This document shows, piece by piece, positions 22,222-28,408 of a DNA stretch of 55,405 nt. The stretch covers positions 1 through 55,405 of IMG/VR virus record IMGVR_UViG_3300008107_000064. One strand, 5' to 3'. The translations under genes and the position numbers were made by a program. This DNA is from a virus. The notes beneath the pieces were generated by a model. The model was given only the letters and a program-made list of their open reading frames with translations. It did no database searches and had not been told where the DNA came from. Positions within the stretch are counted from its first letter, which is position 1. Every line of letters begins with the position of its first letter.

Positions 22222-24470
22222 TGTACCGGGAATTTCGGGAGGCCGGGTACCGCTTTTTCGGGCTCTATGGCGCTGACAAGCATGGCAACTGCGCCTGTGG
22301 CAATAAAGACTGCAAGGCAGCCTACAAGCACCCGCTCGCATCCAACTGGCAGCATACGCCGGAGCGCGATGACGAGCAGGTCGAGACCATGGAGCTGACC
22401 GACCAGCTCAAGACCGGCTACGGCGTTTTGATTCGCGGGCTGTTCGTGATCGACGTCGATGCCCGCAATGGCGGCGTGCAGTCATACGAACGACTCAGGA
22501 ACGATTTCCCGGCTGTGGAAAAAGCGGGACTGATCGTGAACACCGGCAGCGGTGGCGGCTCGCAGCATCTCTATTTCACCCTGCCAGAGGGCATTGCACT
22601 CACGCAGCACCACCCCGACTATCCCGGCATCGACTTCAAGTCGTCTGGCTATGTCGTCGGCCCCGGCAGCCTGCACGCATCCGGCAGCCGCTACGAAGTC
22701 GCATACGGCTCGCCTTACGACATCGACAAGGCACCCGCCGACCTGATCGACCTGCTGCGCAAGCCTGAAAAGCACCGCGCCGAAGTGCAGGGCACCTTCT
22801 TCGACGTCTCGCACAAAGACCTTGCCGAGATGGTCAACGTGATCGACCCCGACACCGATCACGAAACGTGGGTGCGCTGTGGCATGGCGCTGCATCACGC
22901 ATCAGGCGGAACAGCCTTTGAGGTGTGGGACCAGTGGTCAAACCGTGGCACCAAATATCCGGGCCGCGATACGCTGGCCAAACGCTGGCACAGCTTCGGC
23001 AAGTCAGCCAACCCCGTCACGCTGGCAACGCTCATCCACTATGCCGAAGCCGCAGGCTGGCAGCAGCCGGTGACCTTCGAGGCCACAGAACAGTTCGACG
23101 AGCCCAGCCCCACACTCGACATATCAAACGTCAATTTGAAGCGCCCGCCCGGCTTTGTGGGCGTCGTGGCTGAGTGGATCGAGGACCAGAGCTTCCGCCC
23201 GCGCGAACATCTCGCAGTCGCCTGCGCTCTTACAGCCGTCGGCAACATCGTGGGCCTGCGCTACACCGACGATGTCAACAATGTCTCGACCAACCTCTTC
23301 ACCTTCTGCGTGGCGGCTTCTGGCTCCGGCAAGGAACCGATCCAGCAGGCCATGGCGCAGGTGCTTCGGGCAGCGCGGATTCAGCAGGCAGTGCATGGCA
23401 CGATCAAGTCGGAGCAGGAGATCGTGCGCAACATGGTCGATCATCAGGCGGCCATGTTCATCGTCGATGAGATCGGCATCTTCCTGAAAAAGGTCAAGAA
23501 CGCTCAGCTCAAGGGCGGCGCCTCCTATCTCGACGGCGTGATCGGCGCGCTCATGTCGGCCTATTCCAAGGCCAATGGCTTCTTCCTGCTGAGCGGCGAT
23601 CTCAAGAAAGAAATCCGCAAGGGCCTGAAGGGAGAGCTGCAACAGCTTGAGAAGCAGGAGAACCCTTCGCCTGCCATCATCTCCCGCGCGGCAGCCGTTC
23701 GGCGCGCTCTGGAGACCATAGATTTCGGTCTGGAGCGCCCCTTCGTGAGCCTGTGTGGCTTTACCACCCCTGAGACCTTTGACGAGCTGGTGGACTTCTA
23801 CAACGCGACCAATGGCTTCATTGGCCGGTCCCTGCTCTTCAACGAGCGCGAGACAACACCGCCCCGCAAGAAGAAGTTCAAGCAGCGCCCCATGCCCGAA
23901 GACCTGCGCCGGTCGCTGGAAGATCTTTACGCTGCCGGGAGCTGCGACCTGACCGGCACGCAGCGTGTCGAGTATTACGGCGACAAGATCCACGTTCCGA
24001 CCACACCGGGCGGCGTGGAGCTGTTGGAGAAGGTGTCGGACGCCTTCGAGGCCATGGCGGAAGAGGCCAAGGCCGCGACCGGGCTGGAGGCGCTCGCCAT
24101 GCGTGCCTATGAGCAGGTCGCCAAGGTCTCGCTGATCCTCGCGGTGCCGGGCGGCATCCGCACCGAGGAACACATCCTGTGGGCCTTCGCTCTGGTCAAG
24201 CGCGACCTTGAAGAAAAGGGCCGCCTCGTCACGTCTAATGAACGGGTGAAGGATGCACCGGCGGAGGCGCTGCGTGCGCGCTTGCTGAACCTGATCTCCG
24301 GCGACGAGGGCGAGACCCTTGGTGTGATCTGCAACCGCATGAGGAAATATCGCAAGGCCGACATTGAGAAAGCGCTGGCTGAGATGGTGAAGGCCAAGAA
24401 GGCCGAGATCCTTGAGACCAAGCACCGCTTCAACGGCTCGACGATCAAGCGATACAAGGCCACCAGTTAG
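22221..24470 (+). CDS. Primase-polymerase / helicase fusion (Prim-Pol + PriCT + ATPase)
   Basis: 749 residues. Residues 1-190 are a primase-polymerase domain: CACGNKDC (24-31), VIDVDARNGG with Asp78/Asp80, TGSGGGSQHLYF with SQH at 114-116, and GIDFKSSGYVVGPGS with Asp138. Residues about 195-275 resemble the PriCT-2 region. The C-terminal part is a DUF3987-like ATPase/helicase with Walker A ASGSGK (366-371) and Walker B FIVDEIG (about 413-419). It would prime, possibly polymerise, and unwind phage DNA. No other polymerase is seen in the window. The stop codon lies inside the following terminator. Confidence 0.88.
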   Translation: MYREFREAGYRFFGLYGADKHGNCACGNKDCKAAYKHPLASNWQHTPERDDEQVETMELTDQLKTGYGVLIRGLFVIDVDARNGGVQSYERLRNDFPAVEKAGLIVNTGSGGGSQHLYFTLPEGIALTQHHPDYPGIDFKSSGYVVGPGSLHASGSRYEVAYGSPYDIDKAPADLIDLLRKPEKHRAEVQGTFFDVSHKDLAEMVNVIDPDTDHETWVRCGMALHHASGGTAFEVWDQWSNRGTKYPGRDTLAKRWHSFGKSANPVTLATLIHYAEAAGWQQPVTFEATEQFDEPSPTLDISNVNLKRPPGFVGVVAEWIEDQSFRPREHLAVACALTAVGNIVGLRYTDDVNNVSTNLFTFCVAASGSGKEPIQQAMAQVLRAARIQQAVHGTIKSEQEIVRNMVDHQAAMFIVDEIGIFLKKVKNAQLKGGASYLDGVIGALMSAYSKANGFFLLSGDLKKEIRKGLKGELQQLEKQENPSPAIISRAAAVRRALETIDFGLERPFVSLCGFTTPETFDELVDFYNATNGFIGRSLLFNERETTPPRKKKFKQRPMPEDLRRSLEDLYAAGSCDLTGTQRVEYYGDKIHVPTTPGGVELLEKVSDAFEAMAEEAKAATGLEALAMRAYEQVAKVSLILAVPGGIRTEEHILWAFALVKRDLEEKGRLVTSNERVKDAPAEALRARLLNLISGDEGETLGVICNRMRKYRKADIEKALAEMVKAKKAEILETKHRFNGSTIKRYKATS

Positions 24471-24483
24471 GTGGCCTTTTTTT
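24458..24483 (+). terminator. Rho-independent terminator after primase-polymerase
   Basis: Stem GGCCACC (24458-24464), loop AGTTA, GGTGGCC (24470-24476), then seven T residues. The gene's TAG stop lies in the loop/stem. Confidence 0.9.
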
Positions 24484-24698
24484 CATGCAGTTCGCCAAAC
24501 CTTTAAGACGTCGCCGTCTTTTTTGCTTTTGAACTTTTTCCCGTTTTTGTGACCATATGTATGGCAAGCGGCCTGAGCTTTTTTGATTGCATCAGGATCA
24601 TCAATGATGGCGCAGTCGCCAACATCCATCATTTTCCATGGCCAAACTAAGCGGCTTTCATCGACCGGGATGAGGCTATCTTTTATAATTGTAAACAT
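24483..24698 (-). CDS. Small protein of unknown function, Lys/Asp-rich
   Basis: 71 residues from the ATG at 24698, which has AAAGGAG seven bases upstream; in-frame starts further up lack an RBS. It opens with FTIIKDSLIPVDESRLVWPW and continues with DVGDCAIIDDP, then a basic end with HTYGHKNGKKFKSKKDGD. The VGDSxxxxDP-like order recalls a small phage domain with an HTH-like basic half, but I cannot name it. A promoter-like sequence sits at 24721-24749. It reads towards the terminator of the primase gene. Confidence 0.7.
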   Translation of the reverse strand: MFTIIKDSLIPVDESRLVWPWKMMDVGDCAIIDDPDAIKKAQAACHTYGHKNGKKFKSKKDGDVLKVWRTA

Positions 24699-24960
24699 GG
24701 ATATCTCCTTTCGTTTTATATTTATGTAATGTTTTGTTATTTCGGTCAACCGATAGCAGGTGCTTAGTGCATAGTTTTGTAGTTAGTAGGCTAAGTTGTT
24801 GAAATCATTATTTTTTAGTGCCGAGTGCTTAGTTCTCTATATAGAAAAAAATCTCTTCAAAAAAACCCATGAGATTAGGAGAGATTAGAAAGTAGTATTA
24901 GACTCGTTTTTGGGCATTAAAAATATGAATATAGATAAATAACTATCTACTACTAACACT
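24699..24960. promoter_or_regulatory. AT-rich intergenic region, candidate replication origin or control region
   Basis: About 260 bases with no gene, strikingly AT-rich against the GC-rich coding DNA. It has repeated TGCTTAGT (two copies), a direct repeat GAGATTAG...GAGATTAG near 24870, an interrupted inverted pair AGTAGTA/TACTACT, and a GACTC (GANTC) at 24901-24905. A leftward sigma70-like promoter occupies 24721-24749. Origin function is inferred only from AT content, repeats and the nearby primase gene. Confidence 0.4.
24721..24749 (-). promoter_or_regulatory. Sigma70-like promoter for the 71-residue gene
   Basis: On the minus strand: -35 TTGACC (24749-24744), 17-base spacer, -10 CATAAA (24726-24721), followed by an AAAGGAG RBS and ATG at 24698. 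Match is by eye. Confidence 0.5.
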
Positions 24961-24963
24961 ATA

Positions 24964-24987
24964 AAAAGCCCAGTTTTCCGGGCTTTT
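24964..24987 (-). terminator. Rho-independent terminator of the leftward small-gene array
   Basis: Stem AAAAGCCC/GGGCTTTT with an eight-base loop (AGTTTTCC on the plus strand). On the minus strand it ends in CTTTTTAT, just past the stop of the HTH gene at 24992. The symmetric A/T flanks could also let it work on the plus strand. Confidence 0.8.
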
Positions 24988-24991
24988 GTGT

Positions 24992-25210
24992 TTAGCGCGG
25001 CGCTGCTAAGTGCTTGCTAAGCGCCCGGCCCAACCAAGCCTCGTCGATGCGGCCATCGTCGAGCGCTTCGAGCAGCAGCTCGGTCGAGCGCGGCAGCGGG
25101 CGTATGCCATGCACCCATTGGTGGACCGCACGCTCAGTGCGGCCCGTGATGAAGGCGAGATCCTTGTGGCGGATGTTGTGCTTGCGCAGGAGCGTTTGCA
25201 GGTCAGTCAT
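24992..25210 (-). CDS. Small HTH protein
   Basis: 72 residues. The HTH pattern is LLRKHNIRHKDLAFITGR, then TERAVHQWVHGIRPLPRSTELLLEAL, typical of short Cro/CI-like phage regulators with a 'W...G.RP.P' recognition region. It is the last gene of the leftward array, with a terminator directly downstream. Its start overlaps the end of a 31-codon membrane peptide gene. It may repress early genes or the nearby AT-rich region. Confidence 0.75.
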   Translation of the reverse strand: MTDLQTLLRKHNIRHKDLAFITGRTERAVHQWVHGIRPLPRSTELLLEALDDGRIDEAWLGRALSKHLAAPR

Positions 25211-25298
25211 TGTCGAGCTTCACAGGGAACAGGAGGAACACGATGCCTGCCCAGATCAGGAAGGCGATGGCGACGATGATGATGGTCTCTACGAGCAT
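25203..25298 (-). CDS. 31-residue single-TM peptide
   Basis: A short ORF from the ATG at 25298 with a good RBS (GGAGG seven bases upstream). The peptide is almost entirely one hydrophobic helix (ETIIIVAIAFLIWAGIVFLL) with a short KLDND end. Its stop overlaps the start of the HTH gene and its start overlaps the end of the preceding gene, in line with the tight packing of the operon. It may be a small membrane effector or leader peptide. No homologue is known to me. Confidence 0.55.
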   Translation of the reverse strand: MLVETIIIVAIAFLIWAGIVFLLFPVKLDND

Positions 25299-25432
25299 TG
25301 GAGGGCCTCCAGAGCCTCAAGGCTGGTCAGGTGGTGGCTCAGGCCGCCAGCGGGCGTCAATGCCCGCCAGCGGCCATCCTTGGAACGCTTAACCCATCCA
25401 AGAAGCTTGCCTTGCCAATAGAAGGTCATCAT
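25289..25432 (-). CDS. Small basic protein, 47 residues
   Basis: Starts at 25432 (or the next codon, 25429), overlapping the upstream stop (ATGATGA). The peptide contains TFYWQGKLLGWVKRSKDGRW followed by a Leu/His-rich tail. It looks like a small beta domain of the kind found in early phage genes. A longer in-frame start upstream would read through the neighbour's frame with poor composition and is rejected. Function unknown. Confidence 0.58.
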   Translation of the reverse strand: MMTFYWQGKLLGWVKRSKDGRWRALTPAGGLSHHLTSLEALEALQCS

Positions 25433-25629
25433 GGCTGCACCACCCGGCATAGGGCCTTGCGGATGAGGTGTTCGCGGGCCTTGGCCTTCGGCACAAAGCG
25501 CACCTTGATCGTGTTGCCCTCGGCATAGCGCTCGCGCTTCACAGGCGTGCCCAGCCAAACGTGGGGGAGGTTGGGGTCCGCACACTCGCGGACCCGGTAG
25601 AGCTGGTTGGCGTTAGTTTCGATGATCAT
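25429..25629 (-). CDS. Small basic beta-rich protein, 66 residues
   Basis: Starts at 25629 by ATGA overlap with the gene upstream. The sequence (NANQLYRVRECADPNLPHVW, then GTPVKRERYAEGNTIKVRF) is basic and suggests a small beta-barrel. The C-terminus is an amphipathic basic helix (KAKAREHLIRKALCRVV). Function unknown; DNA or protein binding would fit its charge. Confidence 0.6.
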   Translation of the reverse strand: MIIETNANQLYRVRECADPNLPHVWLGTPVKRERYAEGNTIKVRFVPKAKAREHLIRKALCRVVQP

Positions 25630-25904
25630 TTGTGAACCTCGATATTGACGGTGGGCTTCACGCGGACGGTTTCGATCAGGGTGGTCTTGGAGCACTCGAT
25701 GATCTGGGCCGGGGTCAGGATGGCCTTCACGGCCTTCTGGTCGAGCGCCACGCGCTCCGACAGGCCGACAGAGACGATGGCGTGCTCGCCGATGATTTCG
25801 TCGCGGCCAGTGGCCTTGATCTCGGCCTTGCACTCGTCCAACAGGCGGGTGAGGGCGTCGATCTCGTTCTTGAGGGCGAAGTAGCGGTCAGCAAGGTTGG
25901 TCAT
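25626..25904 (-). CDS. Helical phage protein of unknown function, 92 residues
   Basis: Residues 1-35 are a charged helix or coiled coil (YFALKNEIDALTRLLDECKA, then EIKATGRDEI), followed by a beta-like IGEHAIVSVGLSERVALDQK and a C-terminal strand pair. This layout of short coiled coil plus small beta domain is common in phage early proteins. The gene is preceded by an extended copy of the repeated leader. Confidence 0.62.
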   Translation of the reverse strand: MTNLADRYFALKNEIDALTRLLDECKAEIKATGRDEIIGEHAIVSVGLSERVALDQKAVKAILTPAQIIECSKTTLIETVRVKPTVNIEVHK

Positions 25905-25957
25905 TGGTTTGGTCTCCGTTGGTCTATGATTCTGTGTACCAGAACTTTGTTCCGGTC
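25902..25957 (-). promoter_or_regulatory. Repeated extended leader, copy 1 (diverged)
   Basis: Minus-strand order: GACCGGAACAAAGTTCTGG, a six-base gap, GAATC (25932-25928), then CCAACGGAGACCAAACCA and ATG. The upstream block differs at several bases from the other extended copies, but the GAATC and the start-proximal core are kept. Likely promoter plus RBS cassette. Confidence 0.65.
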
Positions 25958-25958
25958 G

Positions 25959-26108
25959 TCAACCTAAAATATTTTGCAGGTGGGCATAAAGGTGCGCGGC
26001 GCCGTTGCCGGTCTGCGTGTCCTCAACGTCCGTGTAGTTGTCGATGAAGTCCAAGGCCTCCTGCAAGGCAGCCTCCAGTTCGATGATGCGCTTCTGTTCT
26101 TCGGTCAT
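25959..26108 (-). CDS. Small acidic protein, 49 residues
   Basis: Starts at 26108 directly after the leader core. A longer in-frame start would overlap the upstream gene and lacks the leader. The peptide is a charged helix (EEQKRIIELEAALQEALDFI) followed by a short Asn/Gly tail with NGAAHLYAHLQNILG. It resembles short coiled-coil proteins of phage early regions. Function unknown. Confidence 0.62.
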   Translation of the reverse strand: MTEEQKRIIELEAALQEALDFIDNYTDVEDTQTGNGAAHLYAHLQNILG

Positions 26109-26124
26109 TGGTCTGGTCTCCTCA
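26106..26124 (-). promoter_or_regulatory. Repeated leader core, copy 2 (short form)
   Basis: Minus strand: TGAGGAGACCAGACCA followed by ATG. It is the core only. The TGA is the stop of the upstream gene, so no room remains for the upstream block. It supplies the RBS (GGAG). Confidence 0.7.
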
Positions 26125-26364
26125 GTCTTCGTAGCAGGCTTCTTCGGCGGTCCACTTGATCTGCTCCCAAATGGTGGACTGAAGGTCGTCAACAGTCACA
26201 GTGATCGGCAGCGGCTCACCGTCCTCGTCGGTGAGCTTAATCTTCCAGCCGGTCACGTCGATGATGCCGTCGCGGTCAAAACGAAGATCCACAGTGCCGT
26301 CTGCATACACGACGCCAGAGCGGTGGGGGACGATGATCTCTTCGAAAGTGTAGGTGTGCCACAT
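26122..26364 (-). CDS. Small protein of unknown function, 80 residues
   Basis: The sequence has beta-like pairs (EIIVPHRSGVVYADGTVDL, DGIIDVTGWKIKLTDEDGE) and an acidic C-terminal helix (WEQIKWTAEEACYED). No known domain. It is acidic and may be a DNA-mimic or binding inhibitor, but this is speculative. It is preceded by an extended leader. Confidence 0.62.
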   Translation of the reverse strand: MWHTYTFEEIIVPHRSGVVYADGTVDLRFDRDGIIDVTGWKIKLTDEDGEPLPITVTVDDLQSTIWEQIKWTAEEACYED

Positions 26365-26437
26365 GGGGTTGGTCTCCGGTTGGTCTGATATTCACAATAA
26401 GCATTTCGCGATTCGGTGCAAGAACTTTTTTCTGGTC
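26362..26437 (-). promoter_or_regulatory. Repeated extended leader, copy 3
   Basis: Minus-strand order: GACCAGAAAAAAGTTCTTG, four bases, GAATC (26414-26410), a unique stretch, then CAGACCAACCGGAGACCAACCCC and ATG. A perfect hairpin (GTGAGGGG/CCCCTCAC with a four-base loop, 26438-26457) sits immediately upstream, over the previous gene's stop. Confidence 0.68.
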
Positions 26438-26457
26438 CCCCTCACTTTTGTGAGGGG
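26438..26457 (-). other. Hairpin over the stop codon of the 207-residue gene
   Basis: Perfect eight-base stem CCCCTCAC / GTGAGGGG with a four-base loop. The TGA stop of the upstream gene lies inside the stem. The sequence after it on the minus strand is A-rich, not T-rich, so this is not a classical terminator. It may insulate the next cassette. Confidence 0.55.
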
Positions 26458-27065
26458 CGGGTGATAATGGTCTGGGCGACGCCATCGCGGTAGTCGTGCG
26501 CCTTGATGGTCGCCTTCACAACGATGTTGTCGCCACGCTCGCCGAGCTGCTTCGAGCCCTTATAGACCACCACATTGCCGTCAGCGTCTTCGCAGACATG
26601 GACGAAGGTGAAGCCGAACTGGGTCTCGAAGCTGGTGGTGAACTTGATGCCCAGATCGAACTCGCGGCGCTCGCCGACGGTGCCAATGTGCTTGGCGCTC
26701 TCGCGCTTGGCAGCAATGGTCGCTTCGCGCTTGGCAAGGCGCTCGACAGCGCCGTCAATCAGGCGCAGGCAGGCTGCTTCCTGACCGGATGTGAGGCGGC
26801 CCCAGTCGCACAGGCTGGTGTAAAGCTTGCCGTAAAACTCACCGGCAGCAGCCTTCACCGTGGGGTGCTGGCCAGACGTGCGATCGAACTCACCAAGCTC
26901 GAACAGAAAGTCGATGCAGCGCTGGGCGGTCGGGCTTTCCTTCAGCCAGCGGGCGCGGGCACCCTTGGCGCGGTTGGCTGCAATGCGAGCATGCGCAGCA
27001 GCGATATACTTGGCGTGGTTCTCAATATGGTCCGGCACTTCGATGTGGGGGAAAGTCTGGCTCAT
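26442..27065 (-). CDS. Conserved phage protein with C-terminal beta domain, 207 residues
   Basis: Starts at 27065 after the leader; a longer in-frame start overlaps the leader and is rejected. Residues 1-110 are helical and basic (HAKYIAAAHARIAANRAKGA). The middle is a Lys/Glu-rich helix (AVERLAKREATIAAKRESAKH). The last 70 form a beta module with VHVCEDADGNVVVYKGSK, KGD-like turns and VVKATIKAHDYRDGV, a pattern seen at the C-terminus of several phage proteins of unknown role. It is the largest member of the small-gene array. Confidence 0.68.
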   Translation of the reverse strand: MSQTFPHIEVPDHIENHAKYIAAAHARIAANRAKGARARWLKESPTAQRCIDFLFELGEFDRTSGQHPTVKAAAGEFYGKLYTSLCDWGRLTSGQEAACLRLIDGAVERLAKREATIAAKRESAKHIGTVGERREFDLGIKFTTSFETQFGFTFVHVCEDADGNVVVYKGSKQLGERGDNIVVKATIKAHDYRDGVAQTIITRPSQK

Positions 27066-27138
27066 TGGGCTGGTCTCCGTTGGTCGATGACCCTTTGTCT
27101 CATGATTCGGTTTTAGAGACAAGAACTTTTTTCTGGTC
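27063..27138 (-). promoter_or_regulatory. Repeated extended leader, copy 4
   Basis: Minus-strand order: GACCAGAAAAAAGTTCTTG, 11 bases, GAATC (27108-27104) within CGAATCATGAGACAAAGGG, then TCATCGACCAACGGAGACCAGCCCA and ATG. Nearly identical to copy 7 over the upstream half. Confidence 0.72.
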
Positions 27139-27144
27139 GGCAAA

Positions 27145-27167
27145 GGCCGGCAATTGAATTACCGGCC
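27145..27167 (-). other. Hairpin upstream of leader copy 4
   Basis: GGCCGG / CCGGCC inverted repeat with an 11-base loop containing AATTGAATT. It lies between the stop of the 114-residue gene and the leader of the next gene. There is no T-tract. Confidence 0.5.
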
Positions 27168-27181
27168 CAGCTTTGGTCAGG

Positions 27182-27526
27182 TCAGCGCAGGGCCTCGGCG
27201 CGGTCGAGGACGAGGGCGCTGATGCGCTCCTTGCTGGTGAAGAAATTGTCGATCTTCGAATAGATGCTGTAGACGTCGCGCGCAGCCGCCTGAAGCGCAG
27301 GCGCATTGATCAGCATCACACGCTCGCTCTTGATGTCCACCGGGCTGTTGCAGGACAGGTCATGCTTCGTCCACTCGGTGACGATGCCCTGACGGTTCAC
27401 CTTGGCCACAATCGCGAAGCAATAGCTGACATAGGTGTTCTTCTTGAACGTGTTGGCCTCGGTCGAGACGCTGGTGCGTTCGAGCACGAACACGTCGCCG
27501 CGCTTGGCTTTAGGGGTCTTCTTCAT
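27182..27526 (-). CDS. Basic protein of unknown function, 114 residues
   Basis: Starts at 27526 after the leader. The N-terminus is basic (KKTPKAKRGDVFVLERTSV). The middle is beta-like (TYVSYCFAIVAKVNRQGIV) and the C-terminus helical (FFTSKERISALVLDRAEAL). It could be a small nucleic-acid-binding fold, but I cannot name a family. Confidence 0.62.
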   Translation of the reverse strand: MKKTPKAKRGDVFVLERTSVSTEANTFKKNTYVSYCFAIVAKVNRQGIVTEWTKHDLSCNSPVDIKSERVMLINAPALQAAARDVYSIYSKIDNFFTSKERISALVLDRAEALR

Positions 27527-27607
27527 GCTGGTCTCCTTGGTTTGGGTTGGTCTGACCTGATCTTTATTTCATGATTCGATGATCGAGACAAGAACTTTTT
27601 TCTGGTC
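27524..27607 (-). promoter_or_regulatory. Repeated extended leader, copy 5
   Basis: Minus-strand order: GACCAGAAAAAAGTTCTTG, 11 bases, GAATC (27577-27573) in CGAATCATGAAATAAAG, then CAGACCAACCCAAACCAAGGAGACCAGC and ATG. It begins two bases after the preceding gene's stop. Confidence 0.7.
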
Positions 27608-27608
27608 T

Positions 27609-27866
27609 TCAGAAGCGCGCGTACTCCTCAAGGTTTGCGTGCTCGGGCTCGTCACCGGCGTGGAAGCCTGCCTCCTCCAGCTCCGCCCACAGGGCGTCAT
27701 AGGCGCGGTCGTGGAGGCGGTCGAGCAGGATCAGCATGGCCGCGTTGACGGTCGTCACGTTGTTGATGGTCTTCACCGTGCAGAGGGTGCGTGCAAGCGA
27801 GACGAGGGTCTCGGTCGGGCGGCGCTTCAGGGAGGTGTGGGTTTCAGCGAAGTCGAGGATGTTCAT
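27609..27866 (-). CDS. Small acidic protein of unknown function, 85 residues
   Basis: Mostly helical: ETLVSLARTLCTVKTINNV, NAAMLILLDRLHDRAYDALW, then an acidic end (EEAGFHAGDEPEHANLEEY). No motif is recognised. It starts after the short leader core. Confidence 0.62.
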   Translation of the reverse strand: MNILDFAETHTSLKRRPTETLVSLARTLCTVKTINNVTTVNAAMLILLDRLHDRAYDALWAELEEAGFHAGDEPEHANLEEYARF

Positions 27867-27883
27867 TGGTCTGGTCTCCTTCA
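27864..27883 (-). promoter_or_regulatory. Repeated leader core, copy 6 (short form)
   Basis: Minus strand: TGAAGGAGACCAGACCA followed by ATG. It is the core only, starting at the stop of the upstream gene, which leaves no room for the upstream block. Confidence 0.7.
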
Positions 27884-28180
27884 GTAGGTGTAAAAGCCGG
27901 GGCAGATGCCCAGATAGCCGCCGGTGCTGTTCTCGCGGCGCAGAAGCTCGGTCAGGTCAATCGCGCCGACCCAACGGCCCCAAGCCTCGTTGAAGAACAC
28001 CACATAGCGGGCGGCAGGAGCGTCCGCGCGGCCAGCCTTGTCGAAGTAGGTCGCGGCCTTCTGGGCAGCCTGCGCAGTCGCCTTCTCAGCAGCTTCGCGG
28101 GTCGCGTAGTTCTTGCAAGGGTTCTTATTGGTGGCGCGGTAGTCTTCGATGCGGGCGGTGAGGGTGTCGATGATGTTCAT
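27881..28180 (-). CDS. Small protein of unknown function, first gene of the leftward array
   Basis: 99 residues. The sequence is helical and Ala-rich in the middle (REAAEKATAQAAQKAATYFD), then has a beta part (RYVVFFNEAWGRWVGAIDLT). The 'ARYVVFxxEAWGRWVxAID' pattern looks like a small conserved phage module. It is preceded by the most complete extended leader and is probably an early gene. Function unknown. Confidence 0.63.
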   Translation of the reverse strand: MNIIDTLTARIEDYRATNKNPCKNYATREAAEKATAQAAQKAATYFDKAGRADAPAARYVVFFNEAWGRWVGAIDLTELLRRENSTGGYLGICPGFYTY

Positions 28181-28264
28181 TGGTCTGGTCTCCGTTGGGT
28201 TGGTCTGTTTCGATGACCCTTTGTCTCATGATTCGATTTTCCGTACAAGAACTTTTTTCTGGTC
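28178..28264 (-). promoter_or_regulatory. Repeated extended leader, copy 7 (first of the array)
   Basis: Minus-strand order: GACCAGAAAAAAGTTCTTG, 11 bases, GAATC (28234-28230) in CGAATCATGAGACAAAGGG, then CAGACCAACCCAACGGAGACCAGACCA and ATG. No other leftward gene lies upstream, so at least this copy should hold the promoter of the array. Confidence 0.75.
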
Positions 28265-28408
28265 TTTGCAAATTTTTTTGGGGGTGCTATGAAAGGCCAT
28301 GCAGCGCGACATAGCCATGGTGATCTGCTCCTTTGGAACCGGCCAGCCATGCGCAGAGCCGTGCTGTTGGTGCTTGGAACACGCCCAAGCAATTTTGGAG
28401 GTCATACA
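28265..28408. promoter_or_regulatory. Divergent intergenic region between the early array and packaging operon
   Basis: 144 bases between the leftward array and the GapR-like gene. It starts with an A/T-tract, then is GC-rich. No clear -10/-35 pair is visible for the rightward genes. An in-frame ATG at 28289 could extend the GapR-like protein, but the GGAGG before 28409 argues for the later start. It presumably holds the late or middle rightward promoter. Confidence 0.4.

Noticed and set aside
23124-24425. 433-codon minus-strand ORF
   Set aside because: It is antisense to the primase-polymerase gene, has no domain, and arises from GC-rich codon bias. The plus-strand motifs are intact.
28289-28408. 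N-terminal extension of the GapR-like protein
   Set aside because: The extra 40 residues have no similarity to the family, and GGAGG is correctly spaced for the ATG at 28409.
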